Numbered from the stretch's first letter, positions 1 through 6,143 are shown. The stretch is DNA of 6,239 nucleotides from Pseudomonas sp. (GCA_003523465.1 DQAA01000478.1:4758-10996); one strand, 5' to 3'. Numbers and translations: made by a program. The notes: generated by a model from the sequence alone, not told the origin.

Positions 1-265
1 GCTTGGCTTTTTCGAAACCGGCGAACAGGCACAGGGCGATGCTCACGGCCGGGTTCAGGTGCGCGCCGGAGATTCCGGCGGTCAGGTAGATCGCCATGCT
101 CACGCCGACCCCCCAGATGATGCTGATTTCCCACAGGCCGAAGCTGGCACCCGCGACCTTGAGCGCGGCAACGCAGCCCGTGCCGAAAAAGATCAGCAGC
201 GCGGTGCCGAAGAATTCGGCCAGGCATTGGCTGGACAACGTCGGTTGTTGTAGAGCATTCGTCAT
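1..265 (-). CDS. glpF: Glycerol uptake facilitator GlpF (aquaporin family), 5' part only
   Basis: This is an inner-membrane channel of the MIP/aquaporin family that lets glycerol diffuse into the cell, where a kinase would trap it as glycerol-3-phosphate. Only the first 88 codons are in the window; the gene continues beyond base 1. The protein starts MTNALQQPTLSSQCLAEFFG. It has a first membrane helix at about residues 14-36 (FFGTALLIFFGTGCVAALKV), a second at about 44-62 (WEISIIWGVGVSMAIYLTAG), and then SGAHLNPAVS at about 64-73, which carries the first NPA box that lines the pore. The ATG at 263-265 is preceded by GAGG at 272-275 with a 6-base gap. The NPA box and the Pseudomonas-like N-terminus make GlpF more likely than a water-selective AqpZ, but the selectivity-filter residues lie outside the window. 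Confidence 0.93.
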   Translation of the reverse strand, partial: MTNALQQPTLSSQCLAEFFGTALLIFFGTGCVAALKVAGASFGLWEISIIWGVGVSMAIYLTAGISGAHLNPAVSIALCLFAGFEKAK

Positions 266-270
266 TCGAT

Positions 271-288
271 ACCTCGGTTCTTGTTGTT
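271..288 (-). promoter_or_regulatory. glpF ribosome binding site with adjacent Hfq/Crc-type A-rich motif
   Basis: Read on the minus strand, AACAACAAGAA (278-288) fits AANAANAANAA. It ends two bases before the Shine-Dalgarno GAGG (272-275) of glpF. AANAANAA repeats beside a ribosome binding site are the known landing site of Hfq with Crc in Pseudomonas carbon catabolite repression. A shorter ACAACAAC lies at codons 5-8 of the gene (about 244-251). The motif is seen directly; that it makes glpF a Crc target is inferred. Confidence 0.6.
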
Positions 289-386
289 GTGAGGCGCTTT
301 GAGCGCTCGACGAAAACCTGGCAAAAATCCCCATTTCGGCCGGGTCGGGATGGAAATGCACCTTATAAGGGCATTAGCTATATTCA

Positions 387-438
387 GAAACGAAAAAATA
401 TAGACAAGAAACGCTGATGTCAAAGGTCGAAAGCGAAC
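387..438. promoter_or_regulatory. Three 21-bp-phased GAAA repeats over the glpF promoter, candidate GlpR operator
   Basis: On the plus strand GAAACGA (387-393), GAAACGC (408-414) and GAAAGCGAAC (429-438) start exactly 21 bases apart, about two helical turns. They cover the -10, the spacer and the stretch just upstream of the -35 of the glpF promoter. Read toward glpF they are TTTC/TTCG-rich, the general look of DeoR-family operators, the family of the glycerol repressor GlpR. The phasing is seen; assignment to GlpR is inferred from the gene controlled. Confidence 0.45.
395..423 (-). promoter_or_regulatory. Sigma-70 promoter for glpF
   Basis: On the minus strand a perfect -35 TTGACA (418-423) is followed after 17 bases by TATTTT (395-400). 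An alternative -10, TATATT (397-402), has a better hexamer but only a 15-base spacer. Transcription would start near 385-390, leaving a leader of about 120 bases before the glpF ATG. The promoter lies within the 21-bp-spaced repeats described separately, which fits a repressed, inducible gene. Confidence 0.6.
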
Positions 439-477
439 CATGATTCATAAACTGACTGAAGGCCCACAAGGCGTACC

Positions 478-522
478 AACCATTCCTACAAGGCAATGGT
501 TGTGCGTAGGGATTTGTCCTAC
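478..522. repeat. Two small inverted repeats upstream of ybaK
   Basis: AACCATT (478-484) is repeated inverted and perfectly as AATGGTT (495-501) around a 10-base loop. It is followed by GTAGG (506-510) and CCTAC (518-522) around a 7-base loop. CCTACA also occurs twice as a direct repeat (485-490 and 518-523). This is the only structure I see between the glpF control region and ybaK. No convincing ybaK promoter was found here; TACAGT at 520-525 could be a -10 but lacks a good -35. The role is unknown: it could be a transcript structure, a protein site or a small dispersed repeat. Confidence 0.35.
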
Positions 523-566
523 AGTAGCGACCCAATGGAAACCGAACATCGCTGTTGGAGCCCCGC

Positions 567-1037
567 ATGACCCCTGCCCTGGATCTGTTGAAGAAGGTTC
601 GCGCCGAACATCGCATTCACAGTTACGAACATGATCCCAAAGCCGCGTCCTACGGCCTTGAAGCCGCCGAGAAGCTCAATCTGAACCCGCAGCAGGTATT
701 CAAGACGTTGCTGGCCGCGACCGAGAAAGGCGAGTTGCTGGTAGCGGTGGTGCCGGTGGTGGGCACCCTGGATTTGAAGGCTCTGGCCCAGGCGGCGGGG
801 GCGAAGAAATGCGAAATGGCGGACCCGGCGGCGGCGCAGCGTTCAACTGGCTACCTGGTTGGAGGAATCAGCCCACTGGGTCAGAAGAAACGTCTGAGGA
901 CTTTTATCGACAAATCCGCGGAGGAATTTCCGACGATCCACGTCAGTGCCGGGCGGCGCGGGCTGGAAGTGGAGTTGGCGGCAGGGGTGCTGGCGGAGCA
1001 TACCCAGGGGAAGTTTGCGGCGATCGGGAAAGAGTAG
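567..1037 (+). CDS. ybaK: Cys-tRNA(Pro)/Cys-tRNA(Cys) deacylase YbaK/EbsC
   Basis: This is a cytoplasmic editing enzyme that hydrolyses cysteine mischarged on tRNA(Pro), acting with prolyl-tRNA synthetase as a trans-editing factor. The product is 156 residues, the usual length for stand-alone YbaK. Recognisable features are the N-terminal [10 protein letters not shown], the VFKTLL stretch with Lys46 (the conserved lysine needed for catalysis in E. coli YbaK), and the glycine-rich [14 protein letters not shown] at 95-108 that closes the active-site pocket. The ATG at 567 is chosen over a TTG at 555 because GGAG at 557-560 gives a good ribosome binding site 6 bases before it, and family members begin MTPAL. 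The gene is divergent from glpF and convergent with the ABC ATPase, so it is probably transcribed alone. The REPIN nine bases after its stop may end the transcript. Confidence 0.93.
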   Translation: MTPALDLLKKVRAEHRIHSYEHDPKAASYGLEAAEKLNLNPQQVFKTLLAATEKGELLVAVVPVVGTLDLKALAQAAGAKKCEMADPAAAQRSTGYLVGGISPLGQKKRLRTFIDKSAEEFPTIHVSAGRRGLEVELAAGVLAEHTQGKFAAIGKE

Positions 1038-1046
1038 GGAAGGGCA

Positions 1047-1139
1047 ACGCGGACCCTTGTGGGAGCGGGTTCACCCGCGATTGCGATGGTAGATTCACTA
1101 CCGTAATCGCGGGTGAGCCCGCTCCCACAGAGTCCGCGT
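1047..1139. repeat. REPIN: two REP palindromes in inverted orientation
   Basis: A left arm (1058-1082, beginning TGTGGGAGCGGG) pairs with a right arm (1105-1129, ending CCCGCTCCCACA) at 24 of 25 positions, the exception being a T/G wobble. Outside these, ACGCGGAC (1047-1054) pairs with GTCCGCGT (1132-1139). In the middle GGTAG (1088-1092) pairs with CTACC (1098-1102). Each arm also folds alone (for example GCGGG TTCA CCCGC), as expected for a REP. The GTGGGAGC type is typical of Pseudomonas, where a dedicated transposase (RAYT) is thought to move such pairs; none is encoded here. It fills the gap between two convergent genes and could act as a terminator or 3' transcript stabiliser for both. 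Confidence 0.9.
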
Positions 1140-1146
1140 CGTTTGT

Positions 1147-2256
1147 TCAGCTTGCAGAAGTGTGTCGGCGGACGCCGTTTTCGCCGGCAGGTAGTCGCGC
1201 CTCGACGCTGCCCGAGGCCGCGAAAAGCACCAAGTGATCCGCTGCCACCGCAATTCCCACGTCCTGGCCAATCTGGTAATCCAGATGACTCGGGAAAATC
1301 GCCTCCAGTTGCGTACCGGTAGCCAATTGCAGGCGATACAGGGTCGAAGCCCCCTGGAAACTCTTGCCAATGACCTGCGCGTTCAGGGCGCTCTCCGGCG
1401 CATGCACGATGTCGTCAGGCCGCAGCAGCACATCCACCGCGCCACCTACTGGCAGGGTATAGGCACGATTACCGCGCAACTCGCCGAGTTCGGTCTGCAC
1501 GGTTTCCGGGCTGAGCAACTGGCCGCGGATGAAGTAGCCCTGGCCGATGAAGCTGGCCACGAAAGGTGTGGCCGGCTCGTGGTAGAGGTTGTAAGGCGTA
1601 TCCCACTGCTCCAGGCGGCCTTCCTTGAACACCCCGACATGGTCGCTGACGGCGAAGGCTTCTTCCTGGTCATGGGTGACCAGGATCGCACTGGTGCCGC
1701 GACTCTTGAGGATGTCGCGGACTTCGTGGCTGAGGCGCCGGCGCAGTTCCACATCGAGGTTGGAGAAGGGCTCGTCGAGCAGCAGCAACTGCGGCTCGGG
1801 CGCCAGGGCGCGGGCCAGGGCGACCCGTTGCTGCTGGCCGCCGGACAGTTCATGGGGGTAGCGACCGCCCAGGCCATCGAGCTTGACCAATTCCAGCATC
1901 TCCTTGACCACATCCTGCTGGCGCGGATGCTTGCCGATGCCGAAGGCCACGTTCTGCGCCACGGTCAGGTGCGGGAACAGCGCGTAGTCCTGGAATACCA
2001 TGCCGATCCGGCGCTTTTCCGGCGCCAGGGTGAAGCCGGCCTTGGAAATGACTTCGCCCGCCAGGCTGATCTCGCCACCATGCACCGGCTCGAAGCCGGC
2101 GATGGCGCGCAGGGTGGTGGTCTTGCCGCACCCCGAGGAGCCCAGCAGGCAACCGATATCACCGGCGTTGAGGTGCAAGTCGAGGTTCTGGACGATGCGT
2201 GCCTCGCCATAACCGCAGGCGAGGTTGCGCAGGTTGAGCAGTAGAGGTTGACTCAT
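1147..2256 (-). CDS. ABC transporter ATP-binding protein, FbpC/PotA type (Fe3+ or polyamine-like importer)
   Basis: This is the cytoplasmic ATPase subunit of a binding-protein-dependent importer, 369 residues. Visible motifs are Walker [10 protein letters not shown] (39-47), Q-loop Gln89 in [11 protein letters not shown], signature LSGGQQQR (137-144), Walker B LLLLDEP (157-163), D-loop SNLD (165-168) and H-loop His195. A C-terminal extension from about 240 to 348 has the VLLRPDDI pattern of a TOBE regulatory domain. The GCLLG and [18 protein letters not shown] segments are closest, from memory, to ferric-iron FbpC subunits, with spermidine/putrescine PotA next; the substrate cannot be settled. 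The ATG at 2256 overlaps the argF stop as ATGA, and no clear Shine-Dalgarno precedes it, so translation is probably coupled to argF. No permease or binding protein gene lies in the window. The REPIN begins 8 bases past the stop. Confidence 0.9.
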   Translation of the reverse strand: MSQPLLLNLRNLACGYGEARIVQNLDLHLNAGDIGCLLGSSGCGKTTTLRAIAGFEPVHGGEISLAGEVISKAGFTLAPEKRRIGMVFQDYALFPHLTVAQNVAFGIGKHPRQQDVVKEMLELVKLDGLGGRYPHELSGGQQQRVALARALAPEPQLLLLDEPFSNLDVELRRRLSHEVRDILKSRGTSAILVTHDQEEAFAVSDHVGVFKEGRLEQWDTPYNLYHEPATPFVASFIGQGYFIRGQLLSPETVQTELGELRGNRAYTLPVGGAVDVLLRPDDIVHAPESALNAQVIGKSFQGASTLYRLQLATGTQLEAIFPSHLDYQIGQDVGIAVAADHLVLFAASGSVEARLPAGENGVRRHTSAS

Positions 2257-3173
2257 GCGTGGTGATAGGCCGGTTCGACAAGGAATTCGAGAAGTGCTTT
2301 CTGTGCGTGCAGGCGGTTTTCTGCCTGGTCCCACGCGACTGCGCGGGGGTCGTCGAGCACGTCCATGCTGATCTCTTCGCCACGGTGGGCAGGCAGGCAG
2401 TGCATGAACAGCACGTCGGCGGCGGCCAGGTCGAGCAGTTCGCGGGTCACCTGGTACGGCGCGAAATGCTCCAGGCGGCGGGCGGTCTCGTCTTCCTGGC
2501 CCATGGAGGTCCAGACGTCGGTGCTGACCAGGTGGGCGCCACGGACGGCATCCTTGGGATCGCGGACGATCTGCACGCGGTCACCGGCCTGGGCGACGAA
2601 GCGCGGATCCGGCTCATAGCCTTCCGGGCAGGCGACACGCAGCTGGAAGTCGAACTGGATGGCCGCTTCTATATAGCTGTTGCACATGTTGTTGCCATCG
2701 CCGATCCAGGCCACGGTCTTGCCCTGGATCGAGCCGCGATGTTCGAGGAAGGTCTGCATGTCTGCCAGCAACTGGCACGGGTGCAGGTCGTCGGACAGGC
2801 CGTTGATTACCGGCACGCGGGAGTTGGCGGCGAATTCGGTGAGGGTGCTGTGGGCAAAGGTACGGATCATCACCGCATCGAGCATGCGCGACATGACGAT
2901 GGCGCAGTCGCCGATCGGCTCGCCGCGGCCCAGCTGGGTGTCGCGCGGGGAGAGGAAGATCGCCTGGCCGCCGAGCTGGATCATGCCGGCTTCGAAGGAC
3001 AGCCGGGTACGGGTCGAGGATTTCTCGAAGATCATGCCCAGCACGCGGTTTTTCAGGGGCTCGAAGAGTACGCCGCGGTTACGCAGGTCTTTCAGCTCGA
3101 TCCCTCGGCGGATCACACTGACCAGTTCATCGGCGGTGAAATCCATCAGGGAGAGAAAGTGCCTAGCGCTCAT
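2253..3173 (-). CDS. argF: Ornithine carbamoyltransferase, anabolic
   Basis: ArgF transfers the carbamoyl group of carbamoyl phosphate to ornithine, giving citrulline in arginine biosynthesis; it is a cytoplasmic trimer. The 306-residue product carries the carbamoyl-phosphate site SSTRT (52-56), HPCQ (131-134), the ornithine-binding loop DVWTSMGQ (219-226) and the catalytic-cysteine segment [10 protein letters not shown] (258-267). The sequence matches Pseudomonas anabolic ArgF, with [10 protein letters not shown] after the N-terminus, rather than the longer catabolic ArcB. Two ATGs lie in tandem at 3176 and 3173. The second is chosen because the family begins MSARHFLSL and AAGGTAG (3180-3186) sits 6 bases before it; the first would add one Met. 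The gene is first in a leftward operon with the ABC ATPase, and an ArgR-type site covers its promoter. Confidence 0.96.
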   Translation of the reverse strand: MSARHFLSLMDFTADELVSVIRRGIELKDLRNRGVLFEPLKNRVLGMIFEKSSTRTRLSFEAGMIQLGGQAIFLSPRDTQLGRGEPIGDCAIVMSRMLDAVMIRTFAHSTLTEFAANSRVPVINGLSDDLHPCQLLADMQTFLEHRGSIQGKTVAWIGDGNNMCNSYIEAAIQFDFQLRVACPEGYEPDPRFVAQAGDRVQIVRDPKDAVRGAHLVSTDVWTSMGQEDETARRLEHFAPYQVTRELLDLAAADVLFMHCLPAHRGEEISMDVLDDPRAVAWDQAENRLHAQKALLEFLVEPAYHHA

Positions 3174-3242
3174 CATTGACTACCTTTTTGCAACAGACCG
3201 CAGATCAGCAAAACCCGGTTTTTCGGAAACACGGATGAGACC

Positions 3243-3258
3243 TGCGGCGTAAGCCGCA
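3243..3258 (-). other. Hairpin in the argF leader
   Basis: TGCGGC (3243-3248) and GCCGCA (3253-3258) form a perfect 6-bp stem with a 4-base loop. It falls about 25-40 bases into the predicted argF leader, roughly 70 bases before the start codon. No U-run follows it, so it is not an intrinsic terminator, and no arginine-rich leader peptide was seen. It may simply shape or protect the 5' end. Confidence 0.4.
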
Positions 3259-3278
3259 CGGGGCGACGAAATAGGGGA

Positions 3279-3315
3279 AGGCGCAATACTATATTTAAAT
3301 GTCGCGTCTTACCAA
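3279..3315. promoter_or_regulatory. ArgR operator at the argF promoter
   Basis: TGTCGC at 3300-3305 followed by eight bases and AA at 3314-3315 is an exact fit to TGTCGC-N8-AA, the half-site described for Pseudomonas aeruginosa ArgR. A weaker copy, AGGCGC-N8-AT (3279-3294), lies exactly 21 bases upstream as a direct repeat, matching four of six in the core. ArgR is an AraC-family arginine sensor that represses anabolic argF and car in P. aeruginosa. Here the two half-sites cover the -10, spacer and -35 of the predicted promoter, the geometry expected for repression. Confidence 0.75.
3288..3315 (-). promoter_or_regulatory. Sigma-70 promoter for argF
   Basis: On the minus strand TTGGTA (3310-3315, four of six to TTGACA) is followed after 16 bases by TATAGT (3288-3293, five of six to TATAAT). 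Transcription would begin near 3281, giving a leader of about 105 bases. The overlap with the ArgR half-sites on both hexamers supports the assignment. Confidence 0.6.
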
Positions 3316-3567
3316 GTGGGGGCCGTCTCGACGGTTCCTGTCGAGCGCGGCGCATGCCGTCTGTCTGCTCCTTTTTCCAGAGCAAGGGAGCTTTTTACAC
3401 TGCCCCGGAAGGACTTTGCAACGAACCGGCGGGCCTTTGTCGGCCTCCTGGGACCATCGTCCAGGCTGATGGCCGAGGATTCACCAGGCGAAGATCGCTG
3501 GCGGCAGGCACGGGCCGGGGCCATAGTCGGGGACGGCACTCCCCCGGATCAAGAACAAGAGGCGGCC
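3316..3567 (+). other. Intergenic control region of the molybdoenzyme gene; weak promoter candidate
   Basis: These 252 bases stay open in the frame of the downstream gene, but I do not call them coding. They end at a good ribosome binding site and a family-typical Met, and the translated stretch resembles no protein domain I know. The best promoter candidate is TTTCCA (3374-3379), 16 bases, TACACT (3396-3401), four of six in each box, which is weak. An imperfect hairpin, CCTGG to CCAGG, lies around 3447-3465. No FNR/Anr box (TTGAT-N4-ATCAA) was found. Confidence 0.3.
3551..3562 (+). promoter_or_regulatory. Ribosome binding site of the molybdoenzyme gene overlapping an Hfq/Crc-type motif
   Basis: AAGAACAA (3551-3558) fits AANAANAA exactly and runs into the Shine-Dalgarno AAGAGG (3557-3562), which ends 5 bases before the ATG at 3568. 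The Shine-Dalgarno decides the start codon. An Hfq/Crc complex on the A-rich motif would mask it, so catabolite repression of translation is plausible but inferred. Confidence 0.5.
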
Positions 3568-5676
3568 ATGACCAAGACCGTGCACCACCGAGCCTGTCAC
3601 CTGTGCGAGGCCATTTGCGGCCTGACCTTCGAGCTCGACACCGACGACAGCGGCGCGCCGCGCATCGCCTCGATCAAGGGCGATCACCAGGACAGCTTCA
3701 GCCGCGGCCACATCTGCCCCAAGGCGGTGGCCCTGCAGGATATCCAGAATGATCCGAACCGTTTGCGCGGCCCTGTAGTACGGGTTGGCGGGCAGTGGCT
3801 GCCGATCCCCTGGGACGAGGCGTTCGAACTGGCGGCCCGCAAGCTCCACGAGATCCAGCAGCGTCACGGGCGGAACGCCGTGGCGGTGTACCAGGGCAAT
3901 CCCAGCGTGCACAACTATGGGCTGATGACCCACAGCAACTATTTCCTCGGCCTGCTGAAAACCCGCAACCGCTTTTCCGCAACGTCCGTCGACCAGTTGC
4001 CTCATCACCTGAGCAGCTACCTGATGTATGGCCACGGCCTGCTGCTGCCGATCCCGGATATCGACCACACTGACTTCATGCTGATCCTCGGCGGCAACCC
4101 GCTGGCTTCCAACGGCAGCATCATGACCGTGCCGGATGTGGAGAAACGTCTGAAAGCCTTGCAGGCACGTGGCGGCAAGCTGGTAGTCGTGGATCCGCGG
4201 CGCAGCGAGACTGCAGCCATGGCCGACCAGCACCTGTTCGTCCGCCCGGGTGGCGACGCGGCGCTGCTTTGCGGTGTGCTCAACACCCTCTTTGAAGAAG
4301 GCCTGACCCGCGCCAGTCATCTGCCAGTCAGCGGCCTGGATGACGTACGGGCGGCGCTGCAACCTTTTACCCCGGAAGTGATGAGCCTGCTCTGCGGTAT
4401 CGACGCCGGCATGATCCGGCAGTTGGCCCGGGATTTCGCTGGGGCCGACAAGGCGGTGTGCTATGGCCGCATGGGCGTTTCAACCCAGGCCTTCGGTACG
4501 CTGTGCCAGTGGCTGGTGCAACTGATCAACCTGGTCAGCGGCAATCTCGACCGGGTTGGCGGCGCATTGTGCACGGAGCCTGCGGTGGATCTGGTGGCGA
4601 CCACCAGTGGCGGGCATTTCAATGTCTGGCAAAGCCGGGTCTCGGGCTTGCCGGAGTACGGCGGCGAGCTACCGGTTTCGGCCCTGGCCGAGGAAATGCT
4701 CACCGAGGGCGAAGGGCAGGTGCGGGCGCTGGTGACCGTGGCTGGCAATCCGGTGCTGTCGACGCCCAATGGCCGGCAACTCGAACAGGCGCTGGACGGC
4801 CTGGAGTTCATGCTCAGCGTCGATCTCTACATCAACGAGACCACCCGCTACGCCGACCTCATCCTGCCGTCCACGTCGGCGCTGGAGAACGATCACTACG
4901 ACACCACGTTCAACCTGTTCGCGGTACGCAATGTCACCCGCTTCAACCGGGCCATCCTGCCCAAGCCGCAAGGTGCGCTGCATGACTGGGAGATTTTCGT
5001 CGGCCTGGCCGAGGCGTTTGCGCGGATCGCCGACAAACCGCTGAAACCGACCATCCCGCCGGCGAAGATGATCGACATGGGCCTGCGCGGTGGGCGTTAT
5101 GGTGAGGGTTCGCCGTTCGATCTGTCGCTCAGGACGCTGGACCAGCACCCTCACGGCATCGACCTGGGGCCGTTGCAGCCGAATCTGGCGGAGCGCCTGA
5201 AGACCGAAAGCAAGACTGTCGAAGCGGCCCCGGCGGCGCTCCTGGCCGATCTGCAGCGCTTTGCCGCGCAACAGCCGCCGAGTGCGGCGCAGTTGCTGTT
5301 GATCGGTCGTCGCCACGTGCGTAGCAACAATTCCTGGATGCACAACTTTCATCGCCTGGTCAAAGGCAAGCCGCGTCACCAGTTGCTGATGCATCCCGAG
5401 GACCTGGCCGGACGCCAGTTGCAGGATGGACAGCGGGTCAGGGTGACCTCGCGGGTCGGCAGCATCGAGGTGGAGGTCCAGGCCAGCAGCGACATGATGC
5501 CTGGGGTGGTCAGCCTGCCCCACGGTTTCGGTCACGCCCGGCCTGGCGTATTGCTGGACATCGCCAGCGCGCAACTGGGCGCCAGTGCCAACGACCTGAC
5601 CGATGACCGGCTGATCGATGCGTTATCCGGCAATGCGGTGTTGAACGGCGTGCCGGTGGAAGTGGTTGCGGCTTGA
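3568..5676 (+). CDS. Molybdopterin oxidoreductase (DMSO-reductase superfamily), substrate unknown
   Basis: This is a 702-residue enzyme predicted to carry Mo/W-bis-pyranopterin cofactor and one 4Fe-4S cluster. Cluster ligands are Cys10, Cys13, Cys17 and Cys50 (CHLCEAIC ... HICPK). Lys52 sits where formate dehydrogenase and NapA place the lysine bridging cluster and cofactor. Residues about 70-480 form the molybdopterin core, with ILGGNPLASNGS (173-184), VVVDPRRSETA (206-216) and VAGNPVLS (391-398). Residues about 575-700 are the dinucleotide-binding domain, with RRHVRSNNSWMHN (581-593), HPEDLAG and the PGVVSLPHGFGH segment (645-656). No signal peptide or twin-Arg motif is present, so it should be cytoplasmic. 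At the usual metal-ligand position it has Leu148 (SVDQLPHHLSS) instead of Cys or selenocysteine. Electron-transfer partner genes are absent. Similar proteins annotated only as molybdopterin oxidoreductase are widespread; I know of no assigned substrate. Confidence 0.9.
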   Translation: MTKTVHHRACHLCEAICGLTFELDTDDSGAPRIASIKGDHQDSFSRGHICPKAVALQDIQNDPNRLRGPVVRVGGQWLPIPWDEAFELAARKLHEIQQRHGRNAVAVYQGNPSVHNYGLMTHSNYFLGLLKTRNRFSATSVDQLPHHLSSYLMYGHGLLLPIPDIDHTDFMLILGGNPLASNGSIMTVPDVEKRLKALQARGGKLVVVDPRRSETAAMADQHLFVRPGGDAALLCGVLNTLFEEGLTRASHLPVSGLDDVRAALQPFTPEVMSLLCGIDAGMIRQLARDFAGADKAVCYGRMGVSTQAFGTLCQWLVQLINLVSGNLDRVGGALCTEPAVDLVATTSGGHFNVWQSRVSGLPEYGGELPVSALAEEMLTEGEGQVRALVTVAGNPVLSTPNGRQLEQALDGLEFMLSVDLYINETTRYADLILPSTSALENDHYDTTFNLFAVRNVTRFNRAILPKPQGALHDWEIFVGLAEAFARIADKPLKPTIPPAKMIDMGLRGGRYGEGSPFDLSLRTLDQHPHGIDLGPLQPNLAERLKTESKTVEAAPAALLADLQRFAAQQPPSAAQLLLIGRRHVRSNNSWMHNFHRLVKGKPRHQLLMHPEDLAGRQLQDGQRVRVTSRVGSIEVEVQASSDMMPGVVSLPHGFGHARPGVLLDIASAQLGASANDLTDDRLIDALSGNAVLNGVPVEVVAA

Positions 5677-5688
5677 TTGTCGGCAAGA

Positions 5689-5705
5689 CCGAGCGTCCGT
5701 CTCGG
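5689..5705 (+). terminator. Possible weak terminator after the molybdoenzyme gene
   Basis: CCGAG (5689-5693) and CTCGG (5701-5705) form a 5-bp stem with a 7-base loop, followed by CTTTCC. The stem starts 12 bases after the stop codon. It is short and the T-run is interrupted, so read-through into grxD is possible. Confidence 0.3.
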
Positions 5706-5713
5706 CTTTCCGA

Positions 5714-5746
5714 TACAATGCGCCACCGTGCCGACAACCAGGTCGG
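5714..5746 (+). promoter_or_regulatory. grxD promoter -10 and leader hairpin
   Basis: TACAAT (5714-5719, five of six to TATAAT) lies 49 bases before the grxD ATG. No good -35 is found at 16-18 bases upstream, where the sequence is GAGCGT, so an activator or alternative contact may be needed, or grxD may also be read from upstream. CCGAC (5731-5735) and GTCGG (5742-5746) form a hairpin just after the expected start point, before the ribosome binding site GAGGT at 5758-5762. Confidence 0.4.
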
Positions 5747-5767
5747 AAAGTTCAGCCGAGGTGCTTC

Positions 5768-6097
5768 ATGGATATCATCGAAACAATCAAAGAGCAGATC
5801 GCCAACAACACCGTTCTGCTGTACATGAAAGGCTCGCCGAATGCGCCGCAGTGCGGTTTCTCGGCAAAAGCGGCACAGGCCGTGATGGGTTGCGGCGAGA
5901 AGTTCGCCTACGTCGACATCCTGCAGAACCCGGAAATCCGCGCCAATCTGCCAAAGTACGCCAACTGGCCGACTTTCCCGCAACTGTGGGTAGCCGGTGA
6001 GCTGGTTGGCGGTAGCGACATCATGCAAGAGATGTTCGCCAACGGTGAGCTGCAGACCCTGATCAAGGGCGCAGCGGCCAAGGCTGCTGAAGCCTGA
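5768..6097 (+). CDS. grxD: Monothiol glutaredoxin, Grx4/GrxD family
   Basis: This is a small cytoplasmic thioredoxin-fold protein of the CGFS class. It binds and passes on a 2Fe-2S cluster with glutathione, often with a BolA partner, and serves iron homeostasis and Fe-S assembly. The 109-residue product has the single active-site cysteine in CGFS (29-32), Lys21 in YMKGSP, the glutathione-contacting WPTFPQ (67-72) with the cis-proline, and GGSD (81-84). Length and motifs match E. coli GrxD closely. The ATG at 5768 is chosen because GAGGT (5758-5762) lies 5 bases before it and the family begins MDI.ETI; the frame stays open upstream to 5666 but would overlap the molybdoenzyme gene. A strong intrinsic terminator begins 14 bases past the stop, so grxD ends its transcript. 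Confidence 0.96.
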   Translation: MDIIETIKEQIANNTVLLYMKGSPNAPQCGFSAKAAQAVMGCGEKFAYVDILQNPEIRANLPKYANWPTFPQLWVAGELVGGSDIMQEMFANGELQTLIKGAAAKAAEA

Positions 6098-6111
6098 TCG
6101 CCTGCCGTTAC

Positions 6112-6143
6112 TGAAAAAGCCCCGCGAATGCGGGGCTTTTTCA
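6112..6143 (+). terminator. Intrinsic terminator of grxD
   Basis: TGAAAAAGCCCCGC (6112-6125) and GCGGGGCTTTTTCA (6130-6143) are a perfect 14-bp inverted repeat around the loop GAAT. The stem has a GC core flanked by A5 and T5, giving the U-tract in either direction, so it could also stop leftward transcription. Confidence 0.95.

Noticed and set aside
361..370. CCTTATAAGG, a perfect 10-bp palindrome
   Set aside because: It is in the glpF leader downstream of the predicted start point and is short enough to be chance; no second copy was seen.
1047..1139. CRISPR-like repeat
   Set aside because: It is one inverted pair without regularly spaced direct repeats and matches the Pseudomonas REP type.
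1234..2244. Long open frame on the plus strand across the ABC ATPase gene
   Set aside because: It is the antisense shadow of a GC-rich gene whose full set of ATPase motifs is on the minus strand.
2259..3179. Long open frame on the plus strand across argF
   Set aside because: Antisense shadow; all ornithine carbamoyltransferase motifs are on the minus strand.
3361..3470. Possible anaerobic (Anr/FNR) control site for the molybdoenzyme
   Set aside because: No TTGAT-N4-ATCAA-like palindrome was found between 3316 and 3567.
3316..3567. In-frame extension of the molybdoenzyme to 786 residues
   Set aside because: The extension resembles no known domain, overlaps the argF promoter region, and a good Shine-Dalgarno and family-typical start lie at 3568.
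4669..5574. Long minus-strand frame inside the molybdoenzyme gene
   Set aside because: Rich in Arg, Gln and His with no motif, typical of an antisense frame in high-GC DNA.
5666..5767. Upstream extension of grxD
   Set aside because: It would overlap the end of the molybdoenzyme gene and spoil the conserved N-terminus; the ATG at 5768 has its own ribosome binding site.
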